From Mesocentrotus franciscanus (taxonomy: Eukaryota > Echinodermata > Echinoidea > Camarodonta > Strongylocentrotidae), in the NCBI GenBank assembly GCA_037976565.1, contig CP137669.1:41132912-41196911 (forward strand): a stretch of 64,000 nt of DNA, written 5' to 3'. The notes under the pieces are model-generated. The model had not been told where the DNA came from and did no database searches. It saw only the letters and a list, made by a program, of their open reading frames with translations. Of this stretch, positions 49,001-62,117 are shown piece after piece; positions within the stretch are counted from its first letter, which is position 1, and every line of letters starts with the position of its first letter. Position numbers and translations under genes: made by a program.

Positions 49001-50490
49001 TACTGGGGTCTATGTTTTTGCTGAAATATTACTTGTTTTTAACAGACAAAAAGCCGAGCAATCAGTGGATATATTGAGAGTTTGAATTTAATTTGAAATT
49101 TATTAGGAGAGGGGGAAGCTTTGACCCATTCACGTAAATGTTTAAAGTAAAAAATATTAATTATTTGTACAGTAATATATACAATTAGTTATATACAACA
49201 GAAAGAGAAAGTCAGGGAAACAGAGGTGAAAGCTTGAGAAAATCGGACAAAAAGTAATTTTTTGTTGTTGAAAGTTGAGATATATGAATGATATTTTTCT
49301 ATAATTGGCAATGTGGATAATGATGTGTACAATTTTCTTCTTGAAATTCACACAGCCGCTAGTAAATCAAAGTAGCATTTTTTTCCTTTTCTTTTGTAAT
49401 TTTTTACTCTCTCTCCTTTCCCCTCTACCTCTCTTTTAGTACCATCGTTTCTATTTCTTTTCTCCTTTTTCTTCCGTCGCTCCTTTTTTGTCCTTTATTT
49501 TTTTAAAGCAACCATGCAGAAGAGGGGGCCGATCGCGCGGCCGATTCAGCCGATTTGGCCACGCCTGGATCCCTGGCCTCTCTAGTGATGACCGATGCTT
49601 GTCATTGCCTGGGTCCGCGGCCCTTGTTAAGCGTGCAATAATCTACTTAGTATTTTTTTTTTTTTTGAGTTGGATATACGGAACGTACAATTAAATACAA
49701 TTTTTCGTGACGCAATTTCATTTTGCCTCTTTATTCCTTCTTTCTTCTCATGAGCAGATCAAGGAATTTATAAGCAGTGGGAGTGAGAGTGCACTCATAG
49801 ACAAATCTTTGACGAGCAACAGCAACAAAAGTCTTGTCATCTTGTTTTTAAATAAATTCTATGCCGAGGAAATAAGTGATCAGCCAAAAGGATGCTTCTT
49901 AAATTTCCTTCTTTCTTTTCTTTTTTTTTCTTTTTTTTTCTGTTCTGTTTTGTATTTTTCTTCCTTCCTTTAATTATCTTTATTTTTTTTCCCCGGCCCC
50001 TCTCGATCCTCCTTAAAAAAAAAAAAAAAAATCCTCCCCCTAATTGTTTCATGGCCACTGCTTGATCCGCCACTGTGAAGGGTTTGATTCCAATAGCATT
50101 TCAGCTAATTAATTAAAGAGGATTAATTTATGTTTATTTCGTTACAGTGGACATGCATTCAAAGAAAATCACAAATATGTCAAATAATGTATCACTAGAA
50201 TTAAAGTCGAATGAAAATAAAGTTAGTTTTTAAAATCAATGAATATCTACTTTAAATGAAAGATGAACTAGCCTATATAAAATATTTATTTGAAAGCTAT
50301 ATTGCCCATTGTTTTTTTGTGCTGAGAATAGTTTTCGGTTATGGACTATATTCAATCGGTAACGCGCTTGATTAGCAATTACTAAAAGCCCCACTGTAGG
50401 CCTACTACTTGTAGCTACTTGCTCCTTCTATATAGAAACCATGCCTAGCTAAGCGGTGCCTGTTGGTCCCCCATGATCCTCTTTTTCTTA
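49001..50490. other. spacer with homopolymer tracts and one GC-rich block
   Basis: T-rich and A-rich low complexity (49375-49510, 49900-50045) flanks a short GC-rich block at 49520-49630 that contains GGGGCCGATCGCGCGG. There are no conserved protein features. It is probably repeat debris. Confidence 0.45.
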
Positions 50491-50491
50491 T

Positions 50492-50552
50492 GTTAATTGA
50501 GAGCTGAGTTGATATGAGATAAGTTATCTCATCAACTCAGCTCTCAATTAAC
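50492..50552. repeat. perfect 22-bp hairpin extended to about 30 bp
   Basis: The left arm starts GTTAATTGAGAGCTGAGTTG and the right arm ends CAACTCAGCTCTCAATTAAC. A central ATGAGATAA / TTATCTCAT also pairs. The loop is almost absent. Confidence 0.85.
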
Positions 50553-50641
50553 AGATAACCACCTGTCAGTGACCACGCTAATCCCTCTAATCCCTCCTGG
50601 CCAAACTAGTGCAGAGCTAACCCTATGGAATTTACTTATTG

Positions 50642-50669
50642 AACTCTAACACTGCGTAGTGTTAGAGTT
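50642..50669. repeat. 12-bp perfect hairpin
   Basis: AACTCTAACACT pairs with AGTGTTAGAGTT around the loop GCGT. Confidence 0.8.
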
Positions 50670-51126
50670 TACTAGCTGTATAGATTGCAGAGATATATTT
50701 TTTAAAGCCTTTTAATTGAACATAATCTCTATGGATAGCTGAGATCACTACCCATTTTTCAGCGCAGCGTTGTAGCGCCCTCTCATGCACTAGCTACTGT
50801 AGTCCATAATTATCTGATTTCGATTACGAACCGAAACCCCACACCTCAGAAACGGGACCAATTTTGCTAACTTTTGCTGCTGAAATTGTCTGATTTAACT
50901 TGGTAAGCAAACTAAATTTTCTTAAAGAACGAATGTGGGCATGCCTGAATATGTACGAATGTTCGAGAATAAATTGCATTTCATATTTGGTGTGCCAGTG
51001 AGTGAGTAGGCTCCGAGGTCGAGTGCAATGTGAGTCGATTGTATTTGTATTTGTAATGTAAATACGGCGTAGGCCCTACGGTCATGACGGTGGTCTGGCC
51101 TGGTGGGAGTCTGGCCTGGTGGGAGT

Positions 51127-51256
51127 CTGGCTAACTCGGACCCGGGGACAACTCGGCCCCGCTGGGTTAGGTTTAGGGTTAGGGTAAACTAAAATGACCC
51201 AGAAATTACTGTTTTTGCAGCAGGGCTGAGTTGTCCCCGGGTCCGAGTTAGCCCAG
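51127..51256. repeat. inverted repeat with arms of about 33 bp
   Basis: The arms share CTAACTCGGACCCGGGGACA and its reverse complement. The spacer of about 63 bp contains a GGGTTAGGTTTAGGG telomere-like tract. Just upstream, GGTCTGGCCTGGTGGGAGTC is tandemly repeated. Confidence 0.8.
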
Positions 51257-51310
51257 ATCCGTCTGGTGGTATACACATCGCTCGCTCTCGGTCAGGCTCA
51301 CAGTCGCACG

Positions 51311-51348
51311 TAACTCCAGGAAGTCGGCGTCGGAGCTTCCTGGAGTTA
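51311..51348. repeat. 13-bp perfect hairpin
   Basis: TAACTCCAGGAAG and CTTCCTGGAGTTA around a 12-nt loop. Confidence 0.78.
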
Positions 51349-52034
51349 GCTCACACGTAGAACTTGTCTTTAGCTTACATTTAGCGCATGCGCAGAATGT
51401 TCATCCGATCTCAGCCTCATTTTCTTAAGTTGGCACCTAGCCGAGCCGACATGGGCCCTTCAGATTGGCTATTGCTGGCTGCCATAGGCTCTACAGTATG
51501 TTAAAAGATATTAGTGCGAGGAGATAGCGTGCCATTCTACGGTTGATCTGATACCAAAATCATGATATTCCACTCAAATCTTCTATTTTGTACGATTTTT
51601 ACAGTGTCCTTGAAAAGTTAAGTATTTCACTTAAGTTTAAGTCTTACTTAATTTAGTAAGTCTTAAGTTTGAAAAATTCTCATTTTCGTCATATTTAAGG
51701 TACAAACTTGCAAGTTGTACTGAAATGTTTGTTGATTTTTCTTTTTTATGTTTGTACCTATGCTGAGTGTGCGTCACCTATATGTGAAATGCGTCACCTG
51801 TTTAAAGCATGACATGTCAGTGCGTTATGTAATGTTACGTAAAAAGTCATATTGACATGGCACTTGGCCTTGCGCGCTATTTGCGTAAGCTTACGTAAGT
51901 GGGGGGCCCTCTATCACTTTAATTGGAAACAGCTGGAGCGTATCGGCCAATTAGAGCGCGTAAACTCACTGTACAGCACTGAATACGAATAGTTCTACGT
52001 GGCTCAGTCGACTACTTCACTGACTAACGCGTTA

Positions 52035-52280
52035 GGGCAGGTCCAAGCTATTTGGATTGTGACGTACGGGACATTCAGAGACTTTAAACAAGAAATAACA
52101 ACAGATGAAATTATTCATATGGCTATCTTTTGGTATGAGTCTGTGGCTATTATGGGCTAGTTCATTTGTGGAAAGTTTTAGCTCTGACCAATTCTTTAAT
52201 TAATTTTTAATGAATTAAATGTGCTGCGTGACGTACGGGACGCTGCAGTACGTCACAATCCAAATAGCTTGGACCTGCCC
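52035..52280. mobile_element. MITE with perfect 33-bp TIRs
   Basis: The TIRs at 52035-52067 and 52248-52280 are exact reverse complements (outer end GGGCAGGTCCAAGCTATTTG). The total is 246 bp with no ORF. TTA/TAA flanks suggest a short target duplication. Confidence 0.87.
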
Positions 52281-52426
52281 ATTAACTTTAATGTTAGATT
52301 TTTTGTTAGTCTGACTCGATGGGAAGTTGGGTTTAATAATAGAAGCATACAAACAAGAGGAACAGGTCAGTGACAGTGTGAGCAAATTCTGATTAAAATA
52401 AGAAAGTTATGAATTTTTGAAGTTGC

Positions 52427-52990
52427 GATCAATCAAACACAAATTGGCAACTCTTGTGACGTATCTTGCAAGCTTCCCTCAGCCCTCCCATTCGCTCTCA
52501 TGATGAATCAAGGATATACAACATGGGATGAATTGGGTTAGGACGAGGAATCACCCTTTTTCCCATCGAAGACTTCTTTAAATTATAATTTCAAGTGATT
52601 GGAAAGATGCCCAGAGAAGTCGAAAAACATTGAAGTCTAAGTCAAAATTGTAATTACTACTTCTTTACATTTCAAAAAAATGTGACCCAACCCACTGTTT
52701 GAAATGTTTCGTATGCAGGCTCTGGAGCTCTGACGCCTTTGCTCTGTACTACAAAAAAATCAGAAATGTCAGTTTTTCCTATAGGAAATTTTCAATCATG
52801 CATTCACCCTAAATATACTTTATATTGCAAATATTGCAAATATGTTTCTATTCAACCCCTGCATGGAAAAAATCTACTCCATCATCAACAAAGAAAATGA
52901 AAGTCAATGAAATATTCTGTACAGGGCAAATTGGAGAGGAGCTCGCAAGATACGTCACCGTGTTGCCATTTCGGGTTTGATTGACAATGA
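52427..52990. mobile_element. inverted-repeat element with TGACGTATCTTGC arms
   Basis: The left arm has AATCAAACAC, TTGGCAAC and GTGACGTATCTTGCAAGC. The right arm has GCTCGCAAGATACGTCAC, GTTGCCA and GGGTTTGATT. The arms are imperfect, about 50 bp each, with an interior of about 460 bp and no convincing ORF. Confidence 0.7.
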
Positions 52991-52999
52991 AAGGTCTTA

Positions 53000-54240
53000 T
53001 AAGTTGAAACTCCATGTTCAAAGATGCAGGAATGTGATGTGTTGCGTGTTATTGAATTTACGTTGTCATAACATTGAAAAATGCTGCAGTTTTGCCGCAT
53101 CATATCTGTATGAGTCCGAAGTGTGTGCATACTGGCCCTAACAAATGGTTTCCAAAACCATGATACTTGATAGCCATAATAAATTAAGAATAGACTGTAG
53201 AATCTTTCTATTACTAGTGTTAGTAGGTCAAGTCAATAGTATTTTGGCGTATCAATTTACTCTCCAATTTACTCTGTAAAGAAAATTTCATAAACTTTCA
53301 AGGGTCGTGTAATAACTTAACTGTCTGAGTCTATGATAATAAAAAGTCCAGTTTTCTTCATAGACTTTCGTGTGTTAATCCTCTGTATCAGTTGATCTTT
53401 TTTTTCCAGTTAAATAATGGCCTAAGTCTATCTATATGTACATTAATTCCCAGAAAAATTCCAAACAAAAAGCATTTAATTCACATCGCAGAAGTTGAAG
53501 AAAACATTGCACCACACACCGATTTTGTTTACACAATAAAACCCAGCTGCATACAGTGTACATGTACATGTACTCCAGACCATATGCCTAAGACTTGCTG
53601 GCGCACATCCCTCCGCAGCTCCGTTCTTATCTTCTCTCTCTCTCTCTCTAATCCATATATATCTATATATCCATGACCATATAGAGATTAAGTCGCTGAC
53701 TACCGTTAATCAAGTCTATTCGTTTACGTGTAGTTGTCCAAAAGAAGACGTACAGTACATGTAGATGGCGTTAACCAGTATTTGCCTAGCTACATTCCCT
53801 TTAATGTATTGAATTTCAAACTGTAACGATGCATTATTTGATATGGCTAATTAAATTGTTTCATTATCGCTGTCGTAAATGAAGAAAATGTCAGATTAAT
53901 GTTGAAAGTATTAATTGTAAATTATTAACTATTATTTACACATCACGCACCATCTTCAGTACATAGAGCTCTATCAGTATCACATATGATAATCAACATA
54001 CAGATGTATGAAAGCAAAAAGCAATTGATGACCGGACTCATTGGAAAAGCATGAGGGTACTTTACAAAATGATCACATTGCTGACTAGCTTGGTTATCCA
54101 GTAATGGATAGTGTTTGTTTATTATGTTCGTATGGGTCCATGATTGATAAGGAAACCTGCTTGCTTGTCTCATGGTGTCTGATCTTTTATTACACATGAG
54201 GCTAACAGACATACTGTACAGTGTGTACATGTACAAGTAC
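53000..54240. other. spacer, nothing recognised
   Basis: AT-rich sequence with short ACATGTACATGT and CT runs (about 53560 and 53630-53650). All ORFs are under 100 codons and lack recognisable motifs. Confidence 0.45.
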
Positions 54241-54241
54241 C

Positions 54242-54388
54242 TGGGCCCTGTTTCACAAACTTGTTATCAATAACAAGTGTCACATTGCTATAACAATTTT
54301 GCTCTAAGCCAATCAAATATAAGGGTTTCAGTAGTTTATAACAGTTTTTGCATCTTGTTATTGAAAACAAGTTTGTGAAACAGGGCCC
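54242..54388. mobile_element. palindromic MITE with GGGCCCTGTTTCACAAA termini
   Basis: GGGCCCTGTTTCACAAACTT and AAGTTTGTGAAACAGGGCCC are exact inverted ends. The interior pairs GTTATCAATAACAAG-type segments. It is related to the elements at 29405 and 44225. Confidence 0.82.
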
Positions 54389-54715
54389 AAATGCACATGG
54401 AGTGTTTACTAGTGGTATTAAAAGTCGTATAAAAGCAAATTACATTAAATTCAATTTTCCATATATGCTCCCTTGTGAACCCTTTTAAGTAACACAAATA
54501 TAGGTACAGTGTACATAACTATAATAAGTATCCTAAACTTAACCTAGAAAACTGAACACCAACCTTAATCCAACTGTCATAGCTGCGACCAACATTCGTG
54601 TCTCTGTTTCTCTTCTGTTAATTTTATCATTTCTTCAAGATTTGCTCTGTATGTGATAGAAACTTGTTATCAATGTCTTTATTATAAGTTGGAAGATGTT
54701 AATATACCATTTATA

Positions 54716-56114
54716 ATTAGGTGATCTGTCATTGACAGATCACCTATTGATTTTGTCAGAATTTTCTTTCTTTATTATTTATTATTTATTTATTATTTAT
54801 TTATTTTTATTTCATCCGTACACTTTTTTGTGTAAACGTTTACTTGAAATCGACATGTTCAATTTCCTTCAATTTCTGTCAGTCATCAGGCCCTATAATA
54901 TCAAGTTCAAGTAACTTTTTCAAGGTCATGGAGTCATCATGACGTCATCCAGGCGCCATTTTGTAAACATCAGGTCATTATCTTATCTCGATAACGAGTC
55001 ATCAAAAATCAACCATATTTGGTATACATCAATTTTAGGTCAAAGGTCAACAAAAAAAGGCGCACCTCGACGCGCGGCGCGCATCAAAATTTCAAAATGC
55101 TCCAATTCGTCCCAAATTTTGTTTGCACACGTTTCAGGCCATTTTAAGCATTTTCAAAATTTGCGCGCGACTTATGCGCGCGTTTTCGCGTTTTGGCATT
55201 TTGCAACATAGAATCGCCAAATTTTCTCTGCCATCATATTTGGCATATTTTTCCAAGCATTTTGATACCCTTGTTCATCTTTTTCTGACCAGTAATAACG
55301 CAATGAGCGTCCGTCAAAGTTAACAGCACCCGCGACCGCGCTATCTCTATCCACAATACATGGGCAAAAACATGCCTATACAAAACTCATTGTAACTCTT
55401 CAGAATGGATGGATACCCCAATTTTTTTCATATTTGGATAGATTATGAGTCGGAGATATGATTTCATGTCTCATTTGACCCTCAATTAACTCATGACGTC
55501 ATCATATCGGCCTCCGAACTCAAAATTTCAATTTGCATATTATGACGTCAGCATATTTTGGGAAAATTGATTGTATCTCTGTAAATATTGATCGATTTTC
55601 TTCCAAATTTTGATATGTTCTAGCTGAGACAATTCTCTACAAATGCCGTCATCACGATTTTTCATTTTGACAAAGGCATCATGGCGTATTTTTGCGATTA
55701 AAGGAGGCATGTCAATTTTTCACATTTTGCGTGTATTCTCTATGGGACATGACTTTTCTCAAAACTGGATTCTACATTCCCGTCTTTCGCGAGCAATATC
55801 TCCGTCGTTTTAGCTTTGTTTCGCTGAGCTTCGAGTATGTTGTAGCTGAGACAATAAGCTATCACGAGTGTGCCCTTAATTTTTCGATCAGATGCCGGGA
55901 TCAAGCTATTTCACTTGCAAAGTGGGATTTGAGAATTCCATTTCCCGTTCACATGTACACCTGTAAACGCTATGGGAAATGTTTTGGTAACACACTTGAT
56001 TTCCGACCTCGAGATCCCTGGTTCGAGTCCGGGCGTCTCCAAAAAAAAAAATCTTCACTTTTTTTTCTTTTTGACCTTTTACTGATCATAAGAATTGAAG
56101 ACAGATCACCTAAT
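54716..56114. mobile_element. 1.4 kb TIR element with CRE-like sites and tRNA-like end
   Basis: The 15-bp ends ATTAGGTGATCTGTC and GACAGATCACCTAAT are exact inverted repeats. The interior has several TGACGTCA-type palindromes (54940, about 55494, about 55541), GC-rich CGCGCG segments and a tRNA-like segment near the right end. No transposase was seen; a 144-codon ORF (55692-56126) has no recognised domain. Confidence 0.72.
55970..56050 (+). tRNA. tRNA-like pseudogene / retro-tRNA fragment
   Basis: GGTTCGAGTCC at 56020-56030 is a canonical B box / T arm; the stem CCTGG/CCGGG pairs with one wobble. It is followed by a 7-nt acceptor-like strand and an A-run (56041-56050). No matching 5' acceptor strand and no clean D arm were found. 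It is best read as a tRNA-derived fragment, not a working tRNA gene. Confidence 0.35.
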
Positions 56115-56928
56115 TCGTCCCTATGACGAATTACTTTTCTAGTTTACAATCGTTTTTACTTTGTGATGTTTTTCCTACTGTAACTTATTACTGAATTTTT
56201 AAATCCACTGTTTTTAATGCATTTTTATATGATACAATGTGAACCAGGTATTGTTAGTCTTCAGATTTTTTATTTGGTAAATTTTTAATAAAACCGAAAA
56301 TTGAAATTGAATTGAATATGAGTTTGATGAACATGTACATGTACATGTAGCGCGGGAGTTGACACCTGTGTCTCTGAAATATGTATTGTACATGTATGTA
56401 CACGTGTGTAGATAATTGGGTTGACCTATGTCGAGTTTGAGACAGGGCCTGAGATCGAACTTAGTCTTTTCCAAATTAGATATTGGAGAAGTGGAAACAA
56501 GAAGAAATTGATAGAGGGAGTGTCGTCATGTTACTTTTGTTTCTATATGTTCCATTATAGAAGAAAATGAAGAAGAACTCTGGTTCTAATTGTAGTGTAT
56601 GGTTTGCATACTGTTCTGAACATGTACTACCGGTACTACTAGTTAAACACATGGTGCATTCTATGCAGATGGGCTAAGAGCCAGCTGTGTGCTTATCAGA
56701 AAAACTACAAGTAGCTTGCTATAACAATGTAATGCAATGAACACACACACAACATTAACCAAATACAATAGCATTCAGAAATGATCAGATCAGAGAACTT
56801 CTTATTTAGTGTGTATTGATCATTCATACTGTATTGTCTGTTCAGTTTGAGCATTGACATCTTGAATTAGAGAGGAAAGTTTAATTCAACCAAGCTTTTA
56901 TTGTAAATACATGTACATGTATATGTAT

Positions 56929-57321
56929 TAAGTTTTGGAAATGCCCCTCTCTCAAAAAAATGAAATGGAAGCTCTCATTACCAATCATGTGAAAGAATAT
57001 GTTTTGACTAATACGTGATGATTCAAATTTTGCCGGGAAAGTCGGGAAACCGCCTGCTAATTGATATATTTGGTAAATTTTTATATCTATTGGGACCAAA
57101 TAGATATCGCACGTGGTCGCGTTGTCCCATATACATCTTTCTGTGTACAGTGCTTGTAACTTTACCAAGACTGGGCCAAATTTCTTATCATTTTGATGAT
57201 TCCAGAACCTTGCAGTACACACCAATACTTATATGCTAGATGATCAACCTTTTCTGACCGATTCCACAACGTTTCTTTCACAATGCAATCGCATGACCAG
57301 AACTGGTCTTTATCTTTGAAA
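56929..57321 (-). mobile_element. MITE family B, copy 2
   Basis: Reverse complement of the element at 23261-23664, including GTCGGGAAACCGCCT, CACGTGGTCGCG and AGAACTGGTCTTTATCTTT at its end. Confidence 0.75.
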
Positions 57322-57329
57322 TAGTGTAT

Positions 57330-60300
57330 ACATGTACAATGACAAGTGGACAATGGGGCAAATTATGTTGTTTCCCAGATAGACTTGGCACGTTGTTAAT
57401 GAGCCTTGTTGTATAACTTGTAAAGACATGTGCCAGGACTGAGCATCAACATCCAGATAGTGGAGCAACATGAGTTTTTACTTGATGTTTTATAGTTTAC
57501 ACGTAATATAATCAACATGTTAGCTCAATACATACTGTACACGTATGAAAGTCCCTATTTTCTAGATGTTATGTGCTCAGTGTGCAATCAATATGATATA
57601 TGAGGATATATATTTTTGATACATCGGGCACTGTTGAGTTCAGGCTCAGCAGGTACATATACATAAATCGATATATAATTAGTATTTGATATCTTTCCTG
57701 TGTATTTGGCCTTCTTGATATGATTGAAGTGCTGATTTGTATACAATGATTATCATGGTAAAATGCATTTCCCTTGAAATGTTTGTTTCCACAGATTGAC
57801 CTTGTTGTATTAGTCATTGTGTAATTCAGTAGGTACAGTGTGTACAGGTACATGTACATGCAATTTATGAGGGCAACTGTACTATACATGTACACAGATG
57901 ACAAAAGTACAATGTATCACTATCAGATAGCGTGTGTATTACACTGTTAGTGTGATTGTATAGGAGGGTGGGTGTTGTAATTATATGACAATAAATCTCC
58001 TTCTGCCTATTGCATGTACATGTACACATTAGATGAGGTGGCAAAGTTTGTTCAGTGCAGGCCTTCATTATGAAATACTGTAGGTGAAGAAAAAAAGCAA
58101 CAAAGTCTCCTTGTACAGTATATGATGTCATTAAAATAGTAAAATACAGACTATTCACATTCAGGGGTATTTTAGATTACAATGTAGGCGTGCATGTGTA
58201 AATATATGTCCATGTACACACTGTACATGTACATGTACAGTATATTGTATTCTTACACCTGCAGTTTCTCAAATTTTCACAAAGAACTCCCACAACCTGT
58301 ATTGGCGGTAAACTAGTATTTAGCAGGAGTAGTATATATATGTACATGTACATGTAGTTACAAATTGTAGTTGTTCTGGAATACCCCCAGCCCAGGACAG
58401 CTAGTAAACATGATATTTTCAGTAATAGCCACTACACATACATGTATGTTTTACAGTATTTTGTGACATCTTTGTTGTCAATAGTGTTTTATGAAAATGA
58501 GATGCATTCATGGTTTTCATGCCTAAATGTTCCACGTTTGTTGATTCATTATGAATTAATGTTTTCTGGTGAAAAAGGAGAGTGTTCGACAGCTCAAATT
58601 GATAAAAAGAGCTACACATGTATGCAGTAATATAATTTGCTGAGCATTCTACATTTTGTAATGTTCAAAGTTCTGCATAATGGGATTTGAATAGTACTGA
58701 TGATGATACAATGAACACATACTGAATACACACTGTCATCAGAGGCAAGTTTTCAGTTTCATTAGTTGTTCATATCAATCATTAGTCACCTACTGGATGA
58801 GTCAAGCTGTGACCACAACACACTCTCATTCAGGTACTGCATGGTATCTCAATAATCTGCCATGATGGCAATCCTAGATGTACGTATTGGCAAAACGATG
58901 CAGTACTTATCATTTCAACTAGGAGACTTTTATTTACTTAGGGTTACATACATGTATGGTTACTTAAAGGTAATGCAAAGGTTGGGGAAATTTTGAAGAT
59001 TGGATGGATAGTAATTCTTTAAAATTTTGAAATGTTTGGATGCCCCTGTGGATGTATTATAAGCACTAGCAAATTTAGCCCCTAAAACACTTCTGCTTTC
59101 GAGAAATTGAATAATCAAAACTTACCGGTGCTTCCGGTAAATTTCAAATATTTCAAATAGCGCTTAAGGCCATTCCATTGTAGCTGCGACCATGAAAATC
59201 TCAGAATATGCAGTTCTGATATATAATTTCCAAACGGGAATAGCAAATCGGTCAATTGTAGTCAAGAAACATTGTTTTAAAGCTAAAGTAATACCAGTCT
59301 TAAAGAGGGAGCTACATACAACAATTACATAAAGAGTTTATTATTTACAATATCATCAATTTAGACTTGATTTCAACTGAATATTGAATATTGTAAAATC
59401 GCATATGCTTCCAATTTGTTAATTTGAACCAAATTCATGACCCCATATACATGTACCAAAACTTTGTATTACTTTTAAAAGGATCCGGTAACTTTGTCTC
59501 AGATTCTGAAACAAAATTCTGGATTTAGCTCATGATGCAATGATAATCATAAACCTTTAGGTCAGTCAGGAACCCCATGACTTTTACAAGCTGATCGCCT
59601 GTCTGATTATCAAGATATTTATGATTGGAATTACAAATTTTGAAAACCGTTTGCCTGATGGTTTTCATAACACTATAGTCTATTAGGAAACGTATGGTAA
59701 AACCGGTCAATCAAAGATTTTTACTTTTTGAGGCACTTCTTGATCATTTTGAAGCGCAATTTTTTTAGGGCTTCATTATTACACCATATCACAGACACTA
59801 ATAACATGTAGGGCCGTGTATCTCAGATTTAACACTGTTAAACGATCCCTTTAAGGTTGTCTTCTGGATGCAGGTTGAGATGCCTCTGTATATTTAACTT
59901 TTTTTTATGTGAGAAAGTTGATGAGATATTTATAAAATTGGCTTACGATGTAAAGGAAAAAATATTATCATCATAATAGTTGTAAGAAAGATCACTAATG
60001 ATATAGGGAACATCAATTTTCATTTTCAGTGTGAAATATGTTTGTACCGCAGTAGGCACACTACATGTACTTTAAAAAAATCAATAATATGAAGAGGAGT
60101 CATTTCTGACTTGAATATTGAATAAACACCTCATTAGAGGCAAAGAGAAAGAAAAAAAAATGTCATTTTGAGAGTTTAATATTTTATAGCAATATGGCAT
60201 GAGAATCAACTAATTCACAGACACTGTACATGTGTTCGATATCTCATTTGGCGTGAATTTGCACACATACACTGTATGCAGCACTGCTGTGTATCATTCT

Positions 60301-60790
60301 TCTCATTTATAACACACAATAGCCTGTATTGTAATAGCAGTGATAGTTGAAATGAAGTGATGCCAGCAATGTGTTGTTATTTTCCATTCATTGATGGGGC
60401 ATGATGACGTGAAAACAGTTGTGGCATCATGCAGGGATATGTAGTACAGTATGCTGGGAATGCCAATCCTGGCTGCATGCCATTATCATTCTGCCTTGTA
60501 GAATAGCCTCTGGGTATTAACAAAAATGCCTCATTGATTATAATGTCGTTGGTATGAATTTTGATTCCAGTTGTACATATGATACAAATATTCATTGTGG
60601 TGAATTGACTGAAAGAGAGAGATCATGGTATGCGGTTTATTTCCTGAGTCCATGAATATAAAATTGTAAATAAGGGGACATGAATGGAGACATGAATGGA
60701 GACATGACTGCTTGTACAGTTTTTATTGGTTAGAGTGAACATGAAATGAAGTAAGAGCTTTTACATACAACACTGTACATAAGGCCATTA
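57330..60790. other. spacer rich in ACATGTAC simple repeats
   Basis: Repeated TACATGTACATG stretches (about 57846, 58017, 58210-58243, 58340) and no convincing ORF. A block from about 58970 to 59860 begins TTAAAGGTAATGCAAAGG and ends CCCTTTAAGGTTG. It might be another TIR element; this is not resolved. Confidence 0.45.
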
Positions 60791-60802
60791 AAAAATATAT
60801 AC

Positions 60803-61095
60803 ATGTTTAGCGTCCACGCCCGCTTCCTTATTGGGGGCCGCCGCCTTTTTTTTTTTTTTGAGTTAAAAAAAAAAAAAAATTAAATTTAAAAAAAAAAAAA
60901 TTTAAAGAAAAAAAACATGAAAAACCCTGATAAAATGATCTATTTCTGATTTAAAAAAAAAAAAAAAAAGGCTGGCGGCCGTCTTGAAAAATAGCCCGAC
61001 TGTCTGGGAAAATGTACCGAGCGGCCATTTTGAAGAAAAAAAAAGGGCCTCCTTCCTATTTTTCAAAAAGGCAGGACGCTAAACATGTTTTTTTT
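60803..61095. mobile_element. A/T-rich MITE with ACATGTTTAGCGTCC termini
   Basis: ACATGTTTAGCGTCC near the left end and GGACGCTAAACATGT near the right end are inverted repeats, flanked by A-rich and T-rich tracts. The interior has long A-runs and GGCGGCCGTC-like GC blocks. Confidence 0.72.
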
Positions 61096-62117
61096 TTATT
61101 TGGCCTAATTGTACAGTCGATCATGGTAGACAATAGATGTATAGGCCTTTAGTTTCTTTTCTTCTCGATTGGTAAATACTAATATTCATGATCTTATATA
61201 CATCACATATGAAAGTGTTGAATTACAGACTAAAAATTATGCAATCATATGATAGAAGCAGTATGGAAAAAAAGAAAACAATTCCCAAACCCATAATACA
61301 TAGCTTTATACACCATTAGGGCCTTTTTCAAGAAGTTGTTGTTTTTGTTGAATGCAGGCATTGTTTTAGGAGCACTTACATGTACATGTGGAGCACAGAA
61401 TGAGGTTCAAATTCTTTCTAGTCATACGCTATCTCTGAAATTGGGCGCAAAGGTTGATACTAAACTATTCAGATGATGAGCGACAGCTCTTAAAGGTGAT
61501 GAAAGATGAATGCATTGGTCAATATCAGTGGGCAGCTTCAGTTGTGTTCACACTACAACAAGGTTCTAGAACTTGAGAGATATGCTTACACTGTATGTAC
61601 ACGTATGTATATAACATACAAGGTCATGTAGAGTGTCGACAGACTATTTTATCCAATAAATTAGCAGGAATCTTAGAGATGGAATTTCAAATACCGGTAG
61701 ATGTTTCTTTGGACATTCTTGCAAAGCAAGGACACCATATAGATTGTCTGTTTGGAAGCCAGATTCTTAGCTGTAAATGTGAGAAAGTGCTCAGGTACAT
61801 GAAGGCAATTTTACAACTCTAACGATTCAAGATATGAAATTACTTGTAGGTCTCTTTCTTTCATTGTAGAACCCTCTGCATACATGTTTGCATTTCGTGT
61901 AATTGTTATCGAGGAGCTGAAATACCCTGCCCCAATAAGTATGTTCCTTCAAAGAGGATTTTTCTCAGTTGGAATGTTTGTTAAGTTGTTGCCAATCAAA
62001 ATTATGTTGATTTTTCTTTTGGAGACACCCCATATTTATCTCTCTGCAATGTCTACATGTTGATAATTTCCCTTAAAGAAGAAAAAATGACAGAGCCCCT
62101 GATTTAGTTTCTCACTT

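Noticed and set aside
51164..51186. True telomere or subtelomere boundary
   Set aside because: The tract is short, degenerate and embedded in unique sequence between inverted repeats.
54239..54370. Palindrome that might be a regulatory hairpin or terminator
   Set aside because: Its GTTTCACAAA ends match MITE-type elements at 29405 and 44225, so a transposon is the better reading.
55692..56126. 144-codon + strand ORF
   Set aside because: Confined to the 1.4 kb TIR element, crosses the tRNA-like segment and A-run, and has no recognised domain.
58970..59860. Possible further TIR element (TTAAAGG ... CCTTTAA ends)
   Set aside because: The matching ends are only about 8 bp and the interior shows no internal symmetry; not enough to call.
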